From the NCBI GenBank assembly GCA_023386795.1, contig JAEWJB010000158.1, forward strand, positions 1 to 64,000: a stretch of 64,000 nt of DNA. Reading direction: 5' to 3'. Shown here piece after piece: positions 25,380-34,387 of this stretch. The position numbers and the translations under genes are program-made. Under the pieces are notes generated by a model that worked only from the letters and a program-made list of their open reading frames with translations, was not told where the DNA came from and did not search any database. Origin of the DNA: Pseudomonadota bacterium (GTDB lineage Bacteria > Pseudomonadota > Gammaproteobacteria > Xanthomonadales > Xanthomonadaceae). Each line of letters starts with the position of its first letter. The stretch's first letter is position 1.

Positions 25380-25415
25380 GCCGCTCCTGTTGTAGGAGCG
25401 GCTTCAGCCGCGACC
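25380..25415. repeat. REP-like element and likely terminator after fghA
   Basis: GCCGCTCCT-5-AGGAGCGGC (25380-25402) runs into GCTTCAGCCGCGACC. The TGTAGGAGCGGC...GCCGCGAC wording is a very common extragenic palindrome in pseudomonads and Xanthomonadaceae. Lying between convergent genes, it can end both transcripts. Confidence 0.75.
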
Positions 25416-25441
25416 AGAAATCGTCGGCGTCCGTGGTCTTC

Positions 25442-25780
25442 TTAGCGCACGTTGCGCAATTCCCAATGCTTCCCTGCCAGCACGTGCATGCGGTGCTTGA
25501 GGATGTCGCCCGGGATGGACGTGGTCGCCACCAGGTTGATGCGCAGGTCGGCCTGCTGGCCGGTGACCGTGGCCGAGGGATCGGTGATGCCCATGCTCGG
25601 GTCGACCTCGTCCGGATCCGGCTGCAGCGCCAGCCAGCGCTGGAACCAGGCCGGGTCGGCCAGGGCATCGCGCAGCTGCTCGGCGAAGGCATCGGCACCA
25701 TGCGCGCTGAAGCTCACGCTCGGTTCGCTGCCACGGGCCTGGGCGGGATCGGGAAGGCTGATCGAATAGCTCACGGACAT
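25442..25780 (-). CDS. conserved hypothetical protein
   Basis: A 112-residue soluble protein with no signal peptide or membrane segment. It has an acidic middle (LQPDPDEVDPSMGITDPSATVTG) and a basic end (LKHRMHVLAGKHWELRNVR). I do not recognise a family or motif. The start at 25780 is the ATG that begins the protein-like part (MSVSYSISLPDP); a frame open to 26038 is a shadow. It lies between fghA and degV, with no functional hint from context. Confidence 0.6.
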   Translation of the reverse strand: MSVSYSISLPDPAQARGSEPSVSFSAHGADAFAEQLRDALADPAWFQRWLALQPDPDEVDPSMGITDPSATVTGQQADLRINLVATTSIPGDILKHRMHVLAGKHWELRNVR

Positions 25781-25848
25781 TGCGGGTTCCTCTGTGGATG
25801 GCCCAAGCCTAGCGTCGCCGCCCGCGTGGGCGGCGTGACGATCCGGCA

Positions 25849-26793
25849 TCAGGCGCTGAACGTATGCGGCTCGGCGGCGAAGCCCACGGCCACCGCACCC
25901 TTGCCGACATTCACCATGCCGGTCAGGCTCATCACGCTTTCCAGCATGAGCACGCTCTTCTCCGCGCAGGCGTCCTTGAGCGCGTTGTAGCCGGGCAGGG
26001 CGCGCAGTTCGGCCAGTTCGCCGCCATAGCCCACGCACACCGTCGGGGTCATCAGGCCCTCGCGCACCTTGCGCGCGGCGAATTCGAACAGCTTTTGCAC
26101 CGAAGGCTCGAAGCCCTTGAGCTTGGCCACCGGCTCGGTGTTGCCGCGGTAGGCACGCAGCACTGGCTTGATGTCTAGCGCGCTGCCCAGCGCCGCGCTG
26201 ATCAGGCCGACGCTGCGGTCGCCCTTGGCGCGCGCACGGTTGCGCAGGTAGTACAGGTCGCGCGGAATCATGTAGCCGTAGGTGTTCTCGGCCAGTTGCT
26301 CGAGCCGCGCGCGGATCTGCGCCACGTTGGCGCCCTCGTCGCGCATGCGCACCGCTTCCACCGCCGTGATGCCCTGGCCGGCGAACAAGTTGAGCGTGTC
26401 GATCACCCGCAAGGCGAACGGCGAGTTGTACCCGGCCGCTTGCCGTACCGGCTTGTAGTCGTTGAGGATAGCGAAGCTGGCCTGCATCGCGTTCTCGTGG
26501 ATCTGGCTGCGCAGCTTGGAGATGGTCAGGCAGAACACGTGGTCGTAGTCGATGACCAGGCGGTCCAGGAACAGGTCGCGGATCTGGTTGACCGAGAACG
26601 GCGTGGTCTCCGCCTCATGGCCGCGCTCGGCCACATGGGCCTGCAGGAAGCTCAGCGTGGCCTCCTCGTCGCGATGGTCGGCCAGTACCGCCTCGCCGAT
26701 CCTCACGCTGATCGGAAGCAGCACGATGTTGTGTTTTTCGATGTAGTCCACGGGCAGATCGCAAGCCGAATCCACCACGATGCCGATACGCAT
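25849..26793 (-). CDS. DegV family fatty-acid-binding protein
   Basis: A 314-residue DegV-type protein. These two-domain proteins bind a fatty acid and, in some bacteria, present it to fatty acid kinase (FakB role). The N-terminal motif VVDSACDLP and the conserved Thr/Ser-rich pocket (ETTPFSVNQIRDLF, then VFCLTISKLRSQIHENA) are visible. No FakA partner is nearby. A strong GGAGGGGG lies just upstream of the ATG at 26793. Confidence 0.87.
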   Translation of the reverse strand: MRIGIVVDSACDLPVDYIEKHNIVLLPISVRIGEAVLADHRDEEATLSFLQAHVAERGHEAETTPFSVNQIRDLFLDRLVIDYDHVFCLTISKLRSQIHENAMQASFAILNDYKPVRQAAGYNSPFALRVIDTLNLFAGQGITAVEAVRMRDEGANVAQIRARLEQLAENTYGYMIPRDLYYLRNRARAKGDRSVGLISAALGSALDIKPVLRAYRGNTEPVAKLKGFEPSVQKLFEFAARKVREGLMTPTVCVGYGGELAELRALPGYNALKDACAEKSVLMLESVMSLTGMVNVGKGAVAVGFAAEPHTFSA

Positions 26794-26886
26794 TGCCCCC
26801 TCCGGCTGTTGCGTGCGTTGATGCTGGTTTGTGAAAGCTATCCCAAAAATGGGGTCCGACGTAAGCGGGGAACCCTGACAGGGCTG

Positions 26887-27525
26887 TCAGGTGCCACCCC
26901 GACGGATGCCCACCGGCAGCCCGACCAGGCGGCCGGCTTCGCCGCGGTGCAGCCATTCCGGGTCGGCCAGCACGGTCTCCATCAGGCCGTGGGCATCATT
27001 GCCCCAGAACAGTTCCCCGCCGATCTCCAGCGTCGGCACCCCGAAGACCCCGGCGGCCAGCGCCTGCTCGGTGTTGGCGCGCAGTTGGGCCTTCACCGCC
27101 GCGTCGGCCACTGCGGCTTCGGCGTCCAGGCCGAGCGCGCCGGCAAGGGGTTGCAGTGCCTGGGCGGTATCGCCGGCCAGGCCATCGCGCCATAGCCAGT
27201 CGAAGATCGCGTCGATGGCATGCACGGTCGTGCCAGCGGCAATGCACAAGCGCAGCGCCGGCAACGGGTTGAACGGATGGGTGGGCGGGAAGCGCAGCGG
27301 TACGCCTTCATGCTCGGCCTGCCACTGCACCTTGCGATAGGTGAAAAGCCGCTTGCCGTCGATCTCCGCCGGGCCGCGGATACCGAGCTGGTCCAGCACC
27401 GCGCCGAACAGGATCGGCACCGGCACGATGTCGCGGGCCTGCGGCAGGCGCCGCAGCTTCTGCCAGTGCAGGTAGGAGAACGGCGAGACGAAGTCGAAGT
27501 ACCAGTGCGGGTGCGAGGCAGGCAT
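26887..27525 (-). CDS. 2-hydroxychromene-2-carboxylate isomerase family protein
   Basis: A 212-residue DsbA-fold protein of the HCCA isomerase / kappa-class GST type. The opening WYFDFVSPFSYLHWQKL places Ser where thioredoxin-like relatives have Cys, as in glutathione-using isomerases, and GVFGVPTLEIGGELFWGNDA contains the cis-Pro loop. In some bacteria it degrades naphthalene, but no aromatic pathway is present, so a general glutathione-related function is more likely. It is the last gene of a minus-strand run beginning with the amidohydrolases. A seven-base-pair stem (26874-26891) overlaps its stop. Confidence 0.85.
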   Translation of the reverse strand: MPASHPHWYFDFVSPFSYLHWQKLRRLPQARDIVPVPILFGAVLDQLGIRGPAEIDGKRLFTYRKVQWQAEHEGVPLRFPPTHPFNPLPALRLCIAAGTTVHAIDAIFDWLWRDGLAGDTAQALQPLAGALGLDAEAAVADAAVKAQLRANTEQALAAGVFGVPTLEIGGELFWGNDAHGLMETVLADPEWLHRGEAGRLVGLPVGIRRGGT

Positions 27526-27537
27526 GCGCGGTTCCGG

Positions 27538-28359
27538 TCAGGGTTTGGCCGGTAGGGTAGCGGGCTTGTCGTCGTCCTTCACCGCGCGGATCTTGCCGTC
27601 CTCGATGGTCCACACGCCGGCGGAGGTGCCGACGAACATCGGCTTGCCCGCCCACAGCGACCAGAACACGTGGATCTCGGTGGGTGTGGGGTCCAGCAGG
27701 TGTGTGACCATGAAGGCGGTATCGTCGTCATCGCCCCGGTTGTCCAGGGCGATGCAGCTGTTGGTGTAGGCGCGGCGCCCGACGATCTGGCCATCGCGTA
27801 CATCGATGCGCCATGCGCCGCCCAACGGCACGGCGCCTTCCTGCTGCGTGCCGGGCAGCAGGTACACCGTCCATGCGCCCGTGGCGTCGCCGGGGACCAG
27901 CACGGGGTTGTAGAAGCCCGAACAGGAAGCCGGCGCGGCGGCCAATGCCATCGCGCGTGCCCGCGCCTGCGCGACCTCCGCCGCCGACAGCGGCGCCGGC
28001 GCGTTGTCTACCGGGCCGCCGGGCTGGCCGTCGGCATCGATGGGGACGCGGTACAGCGCGAGGGGCGTGGCATCGACGAACACCACGTCGATGCCATCGG
28101 CGCGCTCCACGGTGATCCAGCCCGACACACGGGGGTCGCCACGCCCGCGTTGGGCGCCAAGCAGCACATCGCTGGCCACCCATGCCGCGCGATCGAGCCG
28201 CAGCAGGCGTCCGCCGAGCGCTTCAGCCTGGCGCAGGGCGGCATCGTTGCCCGCCGTAGTACCTGCCGCAGGCGCGGGCGTGGATGCACCGGCCGCGTAT
28301 GCCAGCGTGGCCGGCGATACCCACAGCGAGGTCAGGAGAAATGAAGCGAGCAGGCGCAT
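27538..28359 (-). CDS. secreted protein of unknown function
   Basis: A 273-residue protein with a clear signal peptide (hydrophobic to about residue 22, AYAAG cleavage) and an Ala/Thr/Pro-rich start to the mature part. Its C-terminal half contains YLLPGTQQEGAVPLGG, an acidic run (DNRGDDDDTAF) and GVWTIEDGKIRAV. I recognise no domain. It follows two exported amidohydrolases in the same direction with a 21-base gap, so it may work with them in the periplasm. Confidence 0.7.
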   Translation of the reverse strand: MRLLASFLLTSLWVSPATLAYAAGASTPAPAAGTTAGNDAALRQAEALGGRLLRLDRAAWVASDVLLGAQRGRGDPRVSGWITVERADGIDVVFVDATPLALYRVPIDADGQPGGPVDNAPAPLSAAEVAQARARAMALAAAPASCSGFYNPVLVPGDATGAWTVYLLPGTQQEGAVPLGGAWRIDVRDGQIVGRRAYTNSCIALDNRGDDDDTAFMVTHLLDPTPTEIHVFWSLWAGKPMFVGTSAGVWTIEDGKIRAVKDDDKPATLPAKP

Positions 28360-28380
28360 GCGCGGTTTCCCGTGGGCCGA

Positions 28381-29640
28381 TCAGTGCGAATACGCGCGCG
28401 GCAGTGCGCCCGGCGCGCCCATGTAGCGGTCGCGCAATTCCGTCTGGCGCGAGCGCATCGGCATCGCGCGTCCGCCCAGCCACACCTGCTCGGCGTAATG
28501 GGCCACGTCCAGCGGGTCGCCGTCCCACAGCACCAGGTCGGCACGCTGTCCGACCGCGATGCTGCCGATCTGCGCCGAAACGCCGAAGATCTCCGCCGGC
28601 ACACGCGTCATGCCCGCCAACGCCGCCTCCCACGGCAGCCCATGGGCCACCGCGTTGCCGGCCAACTGGCGCAGCTTGCGCGCATTGTGCGAGGCATCGC
28701 TGGACTGGCTGAAGCTCACCGCCACGCCGGCGGCATGCAGGCGCGCGGCGTTCTCCAGCGTCGCGCCGACCTGGTCGAAGTTCGCCGGCAGGTCGGCCAG
28801 CGCGTCGACCAGCACCGGCACCTGTGCCTGAGCCAGCAGCGGGGCGACCTTCCACGCCTCGCTGCCGCCGGCGATCGCGATGCGCACCTTCTCGCGCTGC
28901 GCCCAGCGCAGCAGTTGCCGGATGTCGGCGGCCCGCTCGACCTGCACCACGATGCGTCCGTTGCCGGCGAGATAGCGCGCCAGCGTGGCGCGGCCGGCCG
29001 GCGTGAGCAGTGCGTGCGGCGAATCCAGCGGCACGCGGTTGCGGGCCTCGTCCACCAGTTGGTCAAGCAGCATCCATTGCGCGGCGCGCGAGTTGCCGGT
29101 GAGCTCGGCCGCGGCCGCACCGATGCGGATGAACAACGCGCGCGGGCCGATCGGGTCCGGGCTGCCATCCAGGCGCACGATGCCACCTTGGCCGGCAATG
29201 AACGCCCCGCTCGTGGTCGCGCCCAACGCGGTGAAGCCGATGCCTTCCACGCGCGCGACCGGCACCAGTACCGAGTCGGGGTTGTAGGCCAGCGTGACGT
29301 CGAACTCCGGGCGCATCGGCTGCTCGTGCAGCTTCAGGCCGCTGTCGACCGTCTCTTCCTCGCCGGACACCTCTTCGATGCCGATCTCGGTGACGCCGCC
29401 GAAGAACGCTGGCGTCAGCGGGCGGCCTTGCGCATCGACGACCTGCGCGCCGCCCGGCGTGGCCAGCCCGGCGCCGATCGCGCGGATCGTGCCACCCTGC
29501 ACCAGCACGTCGGCATGCTGCAGCGTGCCGCGCGCGGTGGCGGTGTGGACGGTGGCGTCGCGGATGAGCAGGTCCTGCGCGGCGGCCGGGCCGGCGAGCA
29601 GGGCGACGGTGGCCAGCAGGGTGGTGACGAAGCGGCTCAC
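28381..29640 (-). CDS. amidohydrolase-like protein lacking the HxH metal site
   Basis: A 419-residue exported protein of the amidohydrolase superfamily (signal peptide, then LIRDATVHTAT...LVQGGTIRAIGAGL and the C-terminal GSIAVGQRADLVLWDGDP). Where active members carry TPGLIDxHxH, this one reads LTPAFFGGVTEIG, and the later His/Asp ligands are also absent or changed (VSFSQSSDASHNARKL). It is probably catalytically inactive or altered. Its ATG overlaps the stop of the intact amidohydrolase gene (ATGA), suggesting a paired complex. Confidence 0.85.
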   Translation of the reverse strand: MSRFVTTLLATVALLAGPAAAQDLLIRDATVHTATARGTLQHADVLVQGGTIRAIGAGLATPGGAQVVDAQGRPLTPAFFGGVTEIGIEEVSGEEETVDSGLKLHEQPMRPEFDVTLAYNPDSVLVPVARVEGIGFTALGATTSGAFIAGQGGIVRLDGSPDPIGPRALFIRIGAAAAELTGNSRAAQWMLLDQLVDEARNRVPLDSPHALLTPAGRATLARYLAGNGRIVVQVERAADIRQLLRWAQREKVRIAIAGGSEAWKVAPLLAQAQVPVLVDALADLPANFDQVGATLENAARLHAAGVAVSFSQSSDASHNARKLRQLAGNAVAHGLPWEAALAGMTRVPAEIFGVSAQIGSIAVGQRADLVLWDGDPLDVAHYAEQVWLGGRAMPMRSRQTELRDRYMGAPGALPRAYSH

Positions 29641-31037
29641 GGGGTCGCCTCCTGGCCCAGCGTGAAGTCCGACATGGGCTGCAGGCGCTGCTGGTGTCGG
29701 TCATACACCTCGGCGCCGTCGATATAGACCTGCTCGGCCAGCGCATAGGAACTGAAGGGGCTGCCGTTCCACACCACCACGTCGCCCATCTTGCCGGCCT
29801 CCAGCGTGCCGGTCTGCTTCTCGATGCCCAGTGCCTTGGCGGCGTTGGCGGTGAGCCAGACGATGGCGTGCTCGGGCGGTATCTCGATGCCCGCGCGGCG
29901 CGCCGTGCCGATCGCCTTGGCCGCTTCCTGGTTCAAGCGTTGGATGCCTTCCTCCGAATCCGAATGCACGATGGCGCAGCTCTTCGGCACGCGGTCCACC
30001 AGCGCGATGTTTTCCTGGATGCCGTCGAAGGCTTCCATCTTGAAGCCCCACCAGTCGGCCCACATGCCGGCGCACACGTTTTCGTTGGCGAGCCGGTCGC
30101 CGATCTTGTAGGCCTCCACCGCGTGGTGGAACGCGGCGATGTGGAAGCCGAACTCCTTCGACAGGTCCAGCATCGTGGCCATCTCGTCGGCGCGGTAGCA
30201 GTGGATGTGCACGCGAATGTCGCCGTTGATCGCGCCGGCGAGCGTGTCCAGCTTGAGGTCGCGCTTGCCGCCGCTGTCGCCACCGCTGTCCTCGTCGCCG
30301 GACTTGCTCCACCAGTGCTTCTTTTCGGTGGACGACTTCTTGGGCGCGTTCTGGCGCAGGTACTCGGCCGCGTCGATGAAGGCGGCGCGGTAGCCGGCCA
30401 CGTTGCCCATGCGCGTGGCCGGGCCACCCTTCTCGCCATACACCCGCTTGGGGTTCTCGCCGCAGGCCATCTTCAGGCCCCACGGCGCGCCGGGGAACTT
30501 CATCGCCTGGTAGGTCGTGGCCGGCACGTTCTTCAGCGTGACGCCGCGGCCGCCGATCAGGTTCGCCGAACCCGGCAGCACCTGCAGCGACGTGATGCCG
30601 CCGGCCAGCGCCGTGAGGAAGCCCGGGTCCTGCGGCCAGATCGAATGCTCGGCCCACACGTTGGGCGTCACCGGCGCGGTCATCTCGTTGCCGTCGCTGT
30701 GCGCCTTCACGCCGGGGCTCGGATACACGCCCAGGTGCGAGTGGATGTCGATGATGCCCGGCGTCACCCACTTGCCATGGCCATCCACGCGCAGCGCGTT
30801 GGCCGGCGCGACGAGGGCGCGGCCCACGGCCTGCACCCTGCCATCGGCCAGCAGCACGTCGGCATCCTCGAGCCGGTCACCGGTGCCGGTGAGCACGGTG
30901 GCATGCTCGATCAGTACCGGCACCGAAGCCAGCGGCTTGTAAGTGCTCGGATACGGGTCGTCGATGAAACGCGGTGCGGCGGCGACCGGCCCGCACAGCA
31001 GCACGCCGGCCAGGCCGGACAGCAGGAGATGACGCAT
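29637..31037 (-). CDS. exported amidohydrolase (imidazolonepropionase-like)
   Basis: A 466-residue metal-dependent hydrolase with a signal peptide (MRHLLLSGLAGVLLCGPVAAA). It carries the metal motif WVTPGIIDIHSHLG, further ligands in HIHCYRADEM, FHHAVEA and IVHSDSEEG, and the C-terminal TGTLEAGKMGDVVVWNGSPF. A charged low-complexity insert (KKSSTEKKHWWSKSGDEDSGGDSGGKRD) sits in the middle. The substrate is unknown; peptidase- or imidase-like roles are seen in relatives. It leads an operon with a degenerate paralogue and a secreted unknown protein. Confidence 0.88.
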   Translation of the reverse strand: MRHLLLSGLAGVLLCGPVAAAPRFIDDPYPSTYKPLASVPVLIEHATVLTGTGDRLEDADVLLADGRVQAVGRALVAPANALRVDGHGKWVTPGIIDIHSHLGVYPSPGVKAHSDGNEMTAPVTPNVWAEHSIWPQDPGFLTALAGGITSLQVLPGSANLIGGRGVTLKNVPATTYQAMKFPGAPWGLKMACGENPKRVYGEKGGPATRMGNVAGYRAAFIDAAEYLRQNAPKKSSTEKKHWWSKSGDEDSGGDSGGKRDLKLDTLAGAINGDIRVHIHCYRADEMATMLDLSKEFGFHIAAFHHAVEAYKIGDRLANENVCAGMWADWWGFKMEAFDGIQENIALVDRVPKSCAIVHSDSEEGIQRLNQEAAKAIGTARRAGIEIPPEHAIVWLTANAAKALGIEKQTGTLEAGKMGDVVVWNGSPFSSYALAEQVYIDGAEVYDRHQQRLQPMSDFTLGQEATP

Positions 31038-31180
31038 CAGGTTGTCCCCGGGAAAACTGGAAGCTGGCCTGCACGCTAGAGCAGCCCCGCCGGGTTGCCA
31101 AGCCCCGGAAGGCACGGTGTGCGCGGCGCGCTAACAGCCGGGCCGTCATGCTGGGGGCTCCTTCATCACCGGAGCCGCCT

Positions 31181-31738
31181 ATGCCCCGTTCGCAGACTGC
31201 CCGGCAGATCGCCGAAGTGCTGGAATTCTGGGAAACCGCTGGTCCCGAACGCTGGTTCGGCCGCAACGAGTCCTTCGACGCGAATTTCCGCAGCCACTTC
31301 CTCGACGCGCACCATGCCGCGGCGCGCCGCGAGCATGAGGACTGTATGGACAGCGCCGATGGCGCACTGGCCTTGTTGATCCTGCTCGACCAGTTCCCGC
31401 GCAACTGCTTTCGCGGCAGCGCCCACGCGTACGCCACCGATGGGCTCGCGCTGCACTACGCCAAGCGCGCGGTGTCGGCGGGCTTCGACTACGACGTGGC
31501 ACCCTCGTTGCGGATGTTCTTCTACCTGCCCTACGAGCACAGCGAAGACCCGGCCGAGCAGGCGCGTTCGGTGGAGCTGCACCAGGGCCTGCCGGAAGCG
31601 GACTCGGACAAGTGGGCGCTGCTGCACCAGGACATCATCCACCGCTTCGGCCGCTTCCCGCACCGCAACGCAGCGCTGGGGCGGGAAACGACAGCGGCAG
31701 AACAGCAGTTCCTCGACGAAGGCGGCTTCGCAGGCTGA
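31181..31738 (+). CDS. DUF924 family protein
   Basis: A 185-residue soluble helical protein of the DUF924 family (TPR-like fold, function unknown). The diagnostic block is DQFPRNCFRGSAHAYATD; the FYLPYEHSED and GRFPHRNAALGRE blocks also match. The ATG at 31181 has GGAG six bases upstream. It is divergent from the amidohydrolase operon and ends in a shared bidirectional terminator. Confidence 0.88.
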   Translation: MPRSQTARQIAEVLEFWETAGPERWFGRNESFDANFRSHFLDAHHAAARREHEDCMDSADGALALLILLDQFPRNCFRGSAHAYATDGLALHYAKRAVSAGFDYDVAPSLRMFFYLPYEHSEDPAEQARSVELHQGLPEADSDKWALLHQDIIHRFGRFPHRNAALGRETTAAEQQFLDEGGFAG

Positions 31739-31804
31739 CGCGCGCCGGGCTGCCAGCGGCGACCGGGAACAACGCGACCCCCGCATTCGGGTCGCTCCAT
31801 GAAA

Positions 31805-31834
31805 AACGCCGCTTGCGCGGCGTTCTTTCTTTTC
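31805..31834. terminator. bidirectional intrinsic terminator
   Basis: A perfect stem AACGCCGC-TTGC-GCGGCGTT is followed by CTTTCTTTT on the plus strand and preceded by AAAAA, which reads as a T-run on the minus strand. It lies between the convergent DUF924 and glutaredoxin genes. Confidence 0.85.
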
Positions 31835-31850
31835 GGCAGGCCGGCGGGCC

Positions 31851-32777
31851 TCAGTACTTCGGCACGCTGCCGTCCACCTCGTCCGCCCAGGCATCGATGC
31901 CGCCGGTGACGTTGTAGACGCGGGTGAAACCCAGCGCGCGGAACTGTTCGGCAGCCTGCAGGCTGCGGCCGCCGTGGTGGCACAGGAAGGCCAGGGCGGT
32001 GTCCTTCGGCAGCGCTTCCAGTTCGGCGCGGCCGTTGCCGTCGAAGTGGCGGAACGGCACGTTGACCGCGGCGATGGCGCGCTCGTCGGCCGGGCGCACA
32101 TCCACCAGGATCACGCTGCCGGCCTTCACCTGGTCCGCCGCTTCGCGCACGGCCAGTTCCTGCACCGGCTTGGGCGCGTTGGGATTGTCGATGGCCAGGC
32201 CACGACCGCGGATGTCGTCCACCCAGTCGATGGTCACGCCCTCGGCGCGGCGCGCGCTGGACAGGTCGAACTGCACGCGCAGGCCATTGGATTCGGCCGC
32301 GATGGCGTTCGGATCGGTCGGCACCAGCTGGAAGTTCGGCTGGAATTGCGCGTTGATCGACAGTGCCAGCGAAGCGCCCGGAGCGTCGGCCAGCGCGCCC
32401 TTGAGCATCTCCACCGCCGCCGGGGTGATGGTGATCTTCGGCGGCGTGCGGTCCGGGGCCTGCAGGCCGAGCAGGCCGCTCAGCTCGCCGCTGTTGGCCA
32501 GCTGCTCGATGATGTCGCTGCCGCCGACCAGTTCGCCGTCGATGTACAACTGCGGGATGGTCGGCCATTCGCCATAGGCCTTGATGCCTTCACGGATTTC
32601 CTGGTCGGCCAGCACGTTGACATGCGCGTACTCCACGCCCAGGCCGTCGAGCACGCCCACGGCCTTGGCCGAGAAGCCGCACTGCGGCATGCCGGGCTGG
32701 CCCTTCATGAACAGGACGACGCGGTTGGACTGGAGCAGCGATTCGATGCGCGAGCGCAGGGCGGGGTCGAGGGACAT
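31851..32777 (-). CDS. monothiol glutaredoxin fused to A-type-like and rhodanese domains
   Basis: A 308-residue three-part protein. Residues 1-105 are a Grx4-type monothiol glutaredoxin with CGFS at 33-36 and WPTIPQLYIDGE. Residues about 113-200 resemble an A-type Fe-S carrier fold (ITITPAAVEMLKGAL) but lack its three cysteines. Residues about 210-308 form a rhodanese domain with the active Cys near 266 (CHHGGRS). The fusion suggests Fe-S cluster or sulfur handling in one chain. TAGAAT on the minus strand at 32807-32812 is a likely -10 element. Confidence 0.88.
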   Translation of the reverse strand: MSLDPALRSRIESLLQSNRVVLFMKGQPGMPQCGFSAKAVGVLDGLGVEYAHVNVLADQEIREGIKAYGEWPTIPQLYIDGELVGGSDIIEQLANSGELSGLLGLQAPDRTPPKITITPAAVEMLKGALADAPGASLALSINAQFQPNFQLVPTDPNAIAAESNGLRVQFDLSSARRAEGVTIDWVDDIRGRGLAIDNPNAPKPVQELAVREAADQVKAGSVILVDVRPADERAIAAVNVPFRHFDGNGRAELEALPKDTALAFLCHHGGRSLQAAEQFRALGFTRVYNVTGGIDAWADEVDGSVPKY

Positions 32778-32833
32778 CGGGACGGCCAGCAAAGGTGGGA
32801 CCGCTCATTCTACCGGCGTGCGATCATGACGGC

Positions 32834-33637
32834 ATGACTGCGCCGGAAACACTGTATCGCCCCCACGCGCCGCGAACCGGCCGCCCCCGCCACCTGTGGG
32901 CCTGGGCGCTGCTGGCCTCGCAGTTGCTGGTGGTGTGGCTGTGGTGGCGCTATGGCTGGCAGGCCGGGCTGCCGGCCATGGTGCTCAGCCACGCGTACTT
33001 CATGGGCCAGGTATTCCTGCCGCGTTCGCGCCTTTACGCCCCGGTGGTGCGTCGTCGTCCCGGCACCGGGACGGCGGTGTGGCTGACCATCGACGATGGT
33101 CCCTCCGACGACACCCTGGCGATGCTCGACCTGCTCGACGCCCACGATGCCAAGGCCACTTTTTTCCTGGTGGGCGAGCGTGCGGCGCGCCAGCCGGCGC
33201 TGGTGCGCGAGATCCTGCGGCGCGGCCACGACCTGGGCAACCACAGCGACAGCCATCCGCAAGCCTGGTTCTGGGCGCTCGGCCCCAAGGCGATGGCACG
33301 CGAGATCGGCCAGGCGCAGCGCACGCTGGCGGACATCGCCGGCACGCCGCCGCGCTGGTACCGCTCGGTGGTGGGCATGACCAACCCGTTCGTCGCCGCG
33401 CCGCTGCACGCCCACGGCCTGCGGCGCGTGGCCTGGACCGCGCGTGGCTTCGACGGCGTGGACTGCGAACCGGTCCAGACGGTGGCGCGCATCGCGCGCG
33501 ACCTGGCCCCTGGCGCGATCGTGCTGCTGCACGAAGGCGCGGCGCACGGGCACAACCCGGCGATCCTGCGCGGCGTACTGGCCGAACTGGAAGCGCGCGG
33601 CCTGCGTGCGATGTTGCCGGAGCCGATGGCGGACTGA
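32834..33637 (+). CDS. polysaccharide deacetylase (NodB-fold) membrane protein
   Basis: A 267-residue protein with membrane segments near residues 20-60 and a carbohydrate-esterase-4 domain. The motifs WLTIDDGPSDDT (catalytic Asp-Asp) and GNHSDSHP (metal His) are intact; the third motif is RSVVGMTNP rather than the usual RPPYG, a divergent substrate site. It would deacetylate a surface amino-sugar polymer. The ATG at 32834 is used since an ATG at 32826 meets a stop within three codons. Confidence 0.85.
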   Translation: MTAPETLYRPHAPRTGRPRHLWAWALLASQLLVVWLWWRYGWQAGLPAMVLSHAYFMGQVFLPRSRLYAPVVRRRPGTGTAVWLTIDDGPSDDTLAMLDLLDAHDAKATFFLVGERAARQPALVREILRRGHDLGNHSDSHPQAWFWALGPKAMAREIGQAQRTLADIAGTPPRWYRSVVGMTNPFVAAPLHAHGLRRVAWTARGFDGVDCEPVQTVARIARDLAPGAIVLLHEGAAHGHNPAILRGVLAELEARGLRAMLPEPMAD

Positions 33638-33673
33638 GCGTTCGGCTTCATCGCGTGCCCTGGGGAGGTGGAT

Positions 33674-34375
33674 TCAGCGGCGACGCGCGACCACCAGCCA
33701 GTTGTTGAACGGCGTGTTCCCGTACAGCGGCGTGCATTCGCCTTGCAGGCCCAGCGACGACAGCGTGGCCAGCAGCCCTTCCCGGCTGGGGTAGTCGCGC
33801 GGCGAGGTGCGCATCCAGCCGCTCAGGTGCCCCAAGCGGTCGGCGAGGCGCGTCAAGCGGCCGCGCGGATGGTCGCCGGCCAGCGGCGTGCGGATCACCA
33901 GCGGCGCGCCCGGCGCCAGCCGTGTCGCCGCTTCGGCGAGTAGTGTTTGTTGGCGCGTGGCGGGCAGGTATTGCAGGACATCCAGCAGCGTGACGCTGCC
34001 GGCGTGCGCGGGTGGTGCGTGGGCCAGGTCGAGCGCCGCGAAGCGCACCTGGTCCAGTGCAGCCAGCCGCGCGGCGCGTGCGGCACGTTCGATTTTCGCC
34101 GCGTCGATATCCACGCCGAGATAAGCCTGCGCTTGCCCTTCGGCGCGCAGCGCGTGTGCCAGCAGTCCAAGCCCGCAGCCCAGGTCGAGCACCGGCCATG
34201 GCGTGCCATGCAGCGTCGCCAGCACACCGGCGTACAACGGATCGGTGCGCAGCTTGGCCTGCACGTAGTGGTAGTCGTAGCGGTTGCCCCAGCGGCGCAC
34301 GGGCAGGAATGCGCGGGCGATGGCACGCGCACGTTCGCGCGGCATGCCGGTGGGGGGCGGGGTGGCCGCATCCAT
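33674..34375 (-). CDS. class I SAM-dependent methyltransferase
   Basis: A 233-residue methyltransferase with VLDLGCGLGLLAHAL as the SAM-binding motif, YLGVDID after it, and a motif IV region (VTLLDVLQYLP). The substrate is unknown; the sequence is of the UbiE/small-molecule type. It converges with the polysaccharide deacetylase gene and is the last gene of a run from the aminotransferase at 36273 through the SGNH hydrolase. Confidence 0.83.
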   Translation of the reverse strand: MDAATPPPTGMPRERARAIARAFLPVRRWGNRYDYHYVQAKLRTDPLYAGVLATLHGTPWPVLDLGCGLGLLAHALRAEGQAQAYLGVDIDAAKIERAARAARLAALDQVRFAALDLAHAPPAHAGSVTLLDVLQYLPATRQQTLLAEAATRLAPGAPLVIRTPLAGDHPRGRLTRLADRLGHLSGWMRTSPRDYPSREGLLATLSSLGLQGECTPLYGNTPFNNWLVVARRR

Positions 34376-34387
34376 GCGTGCCGGGGC

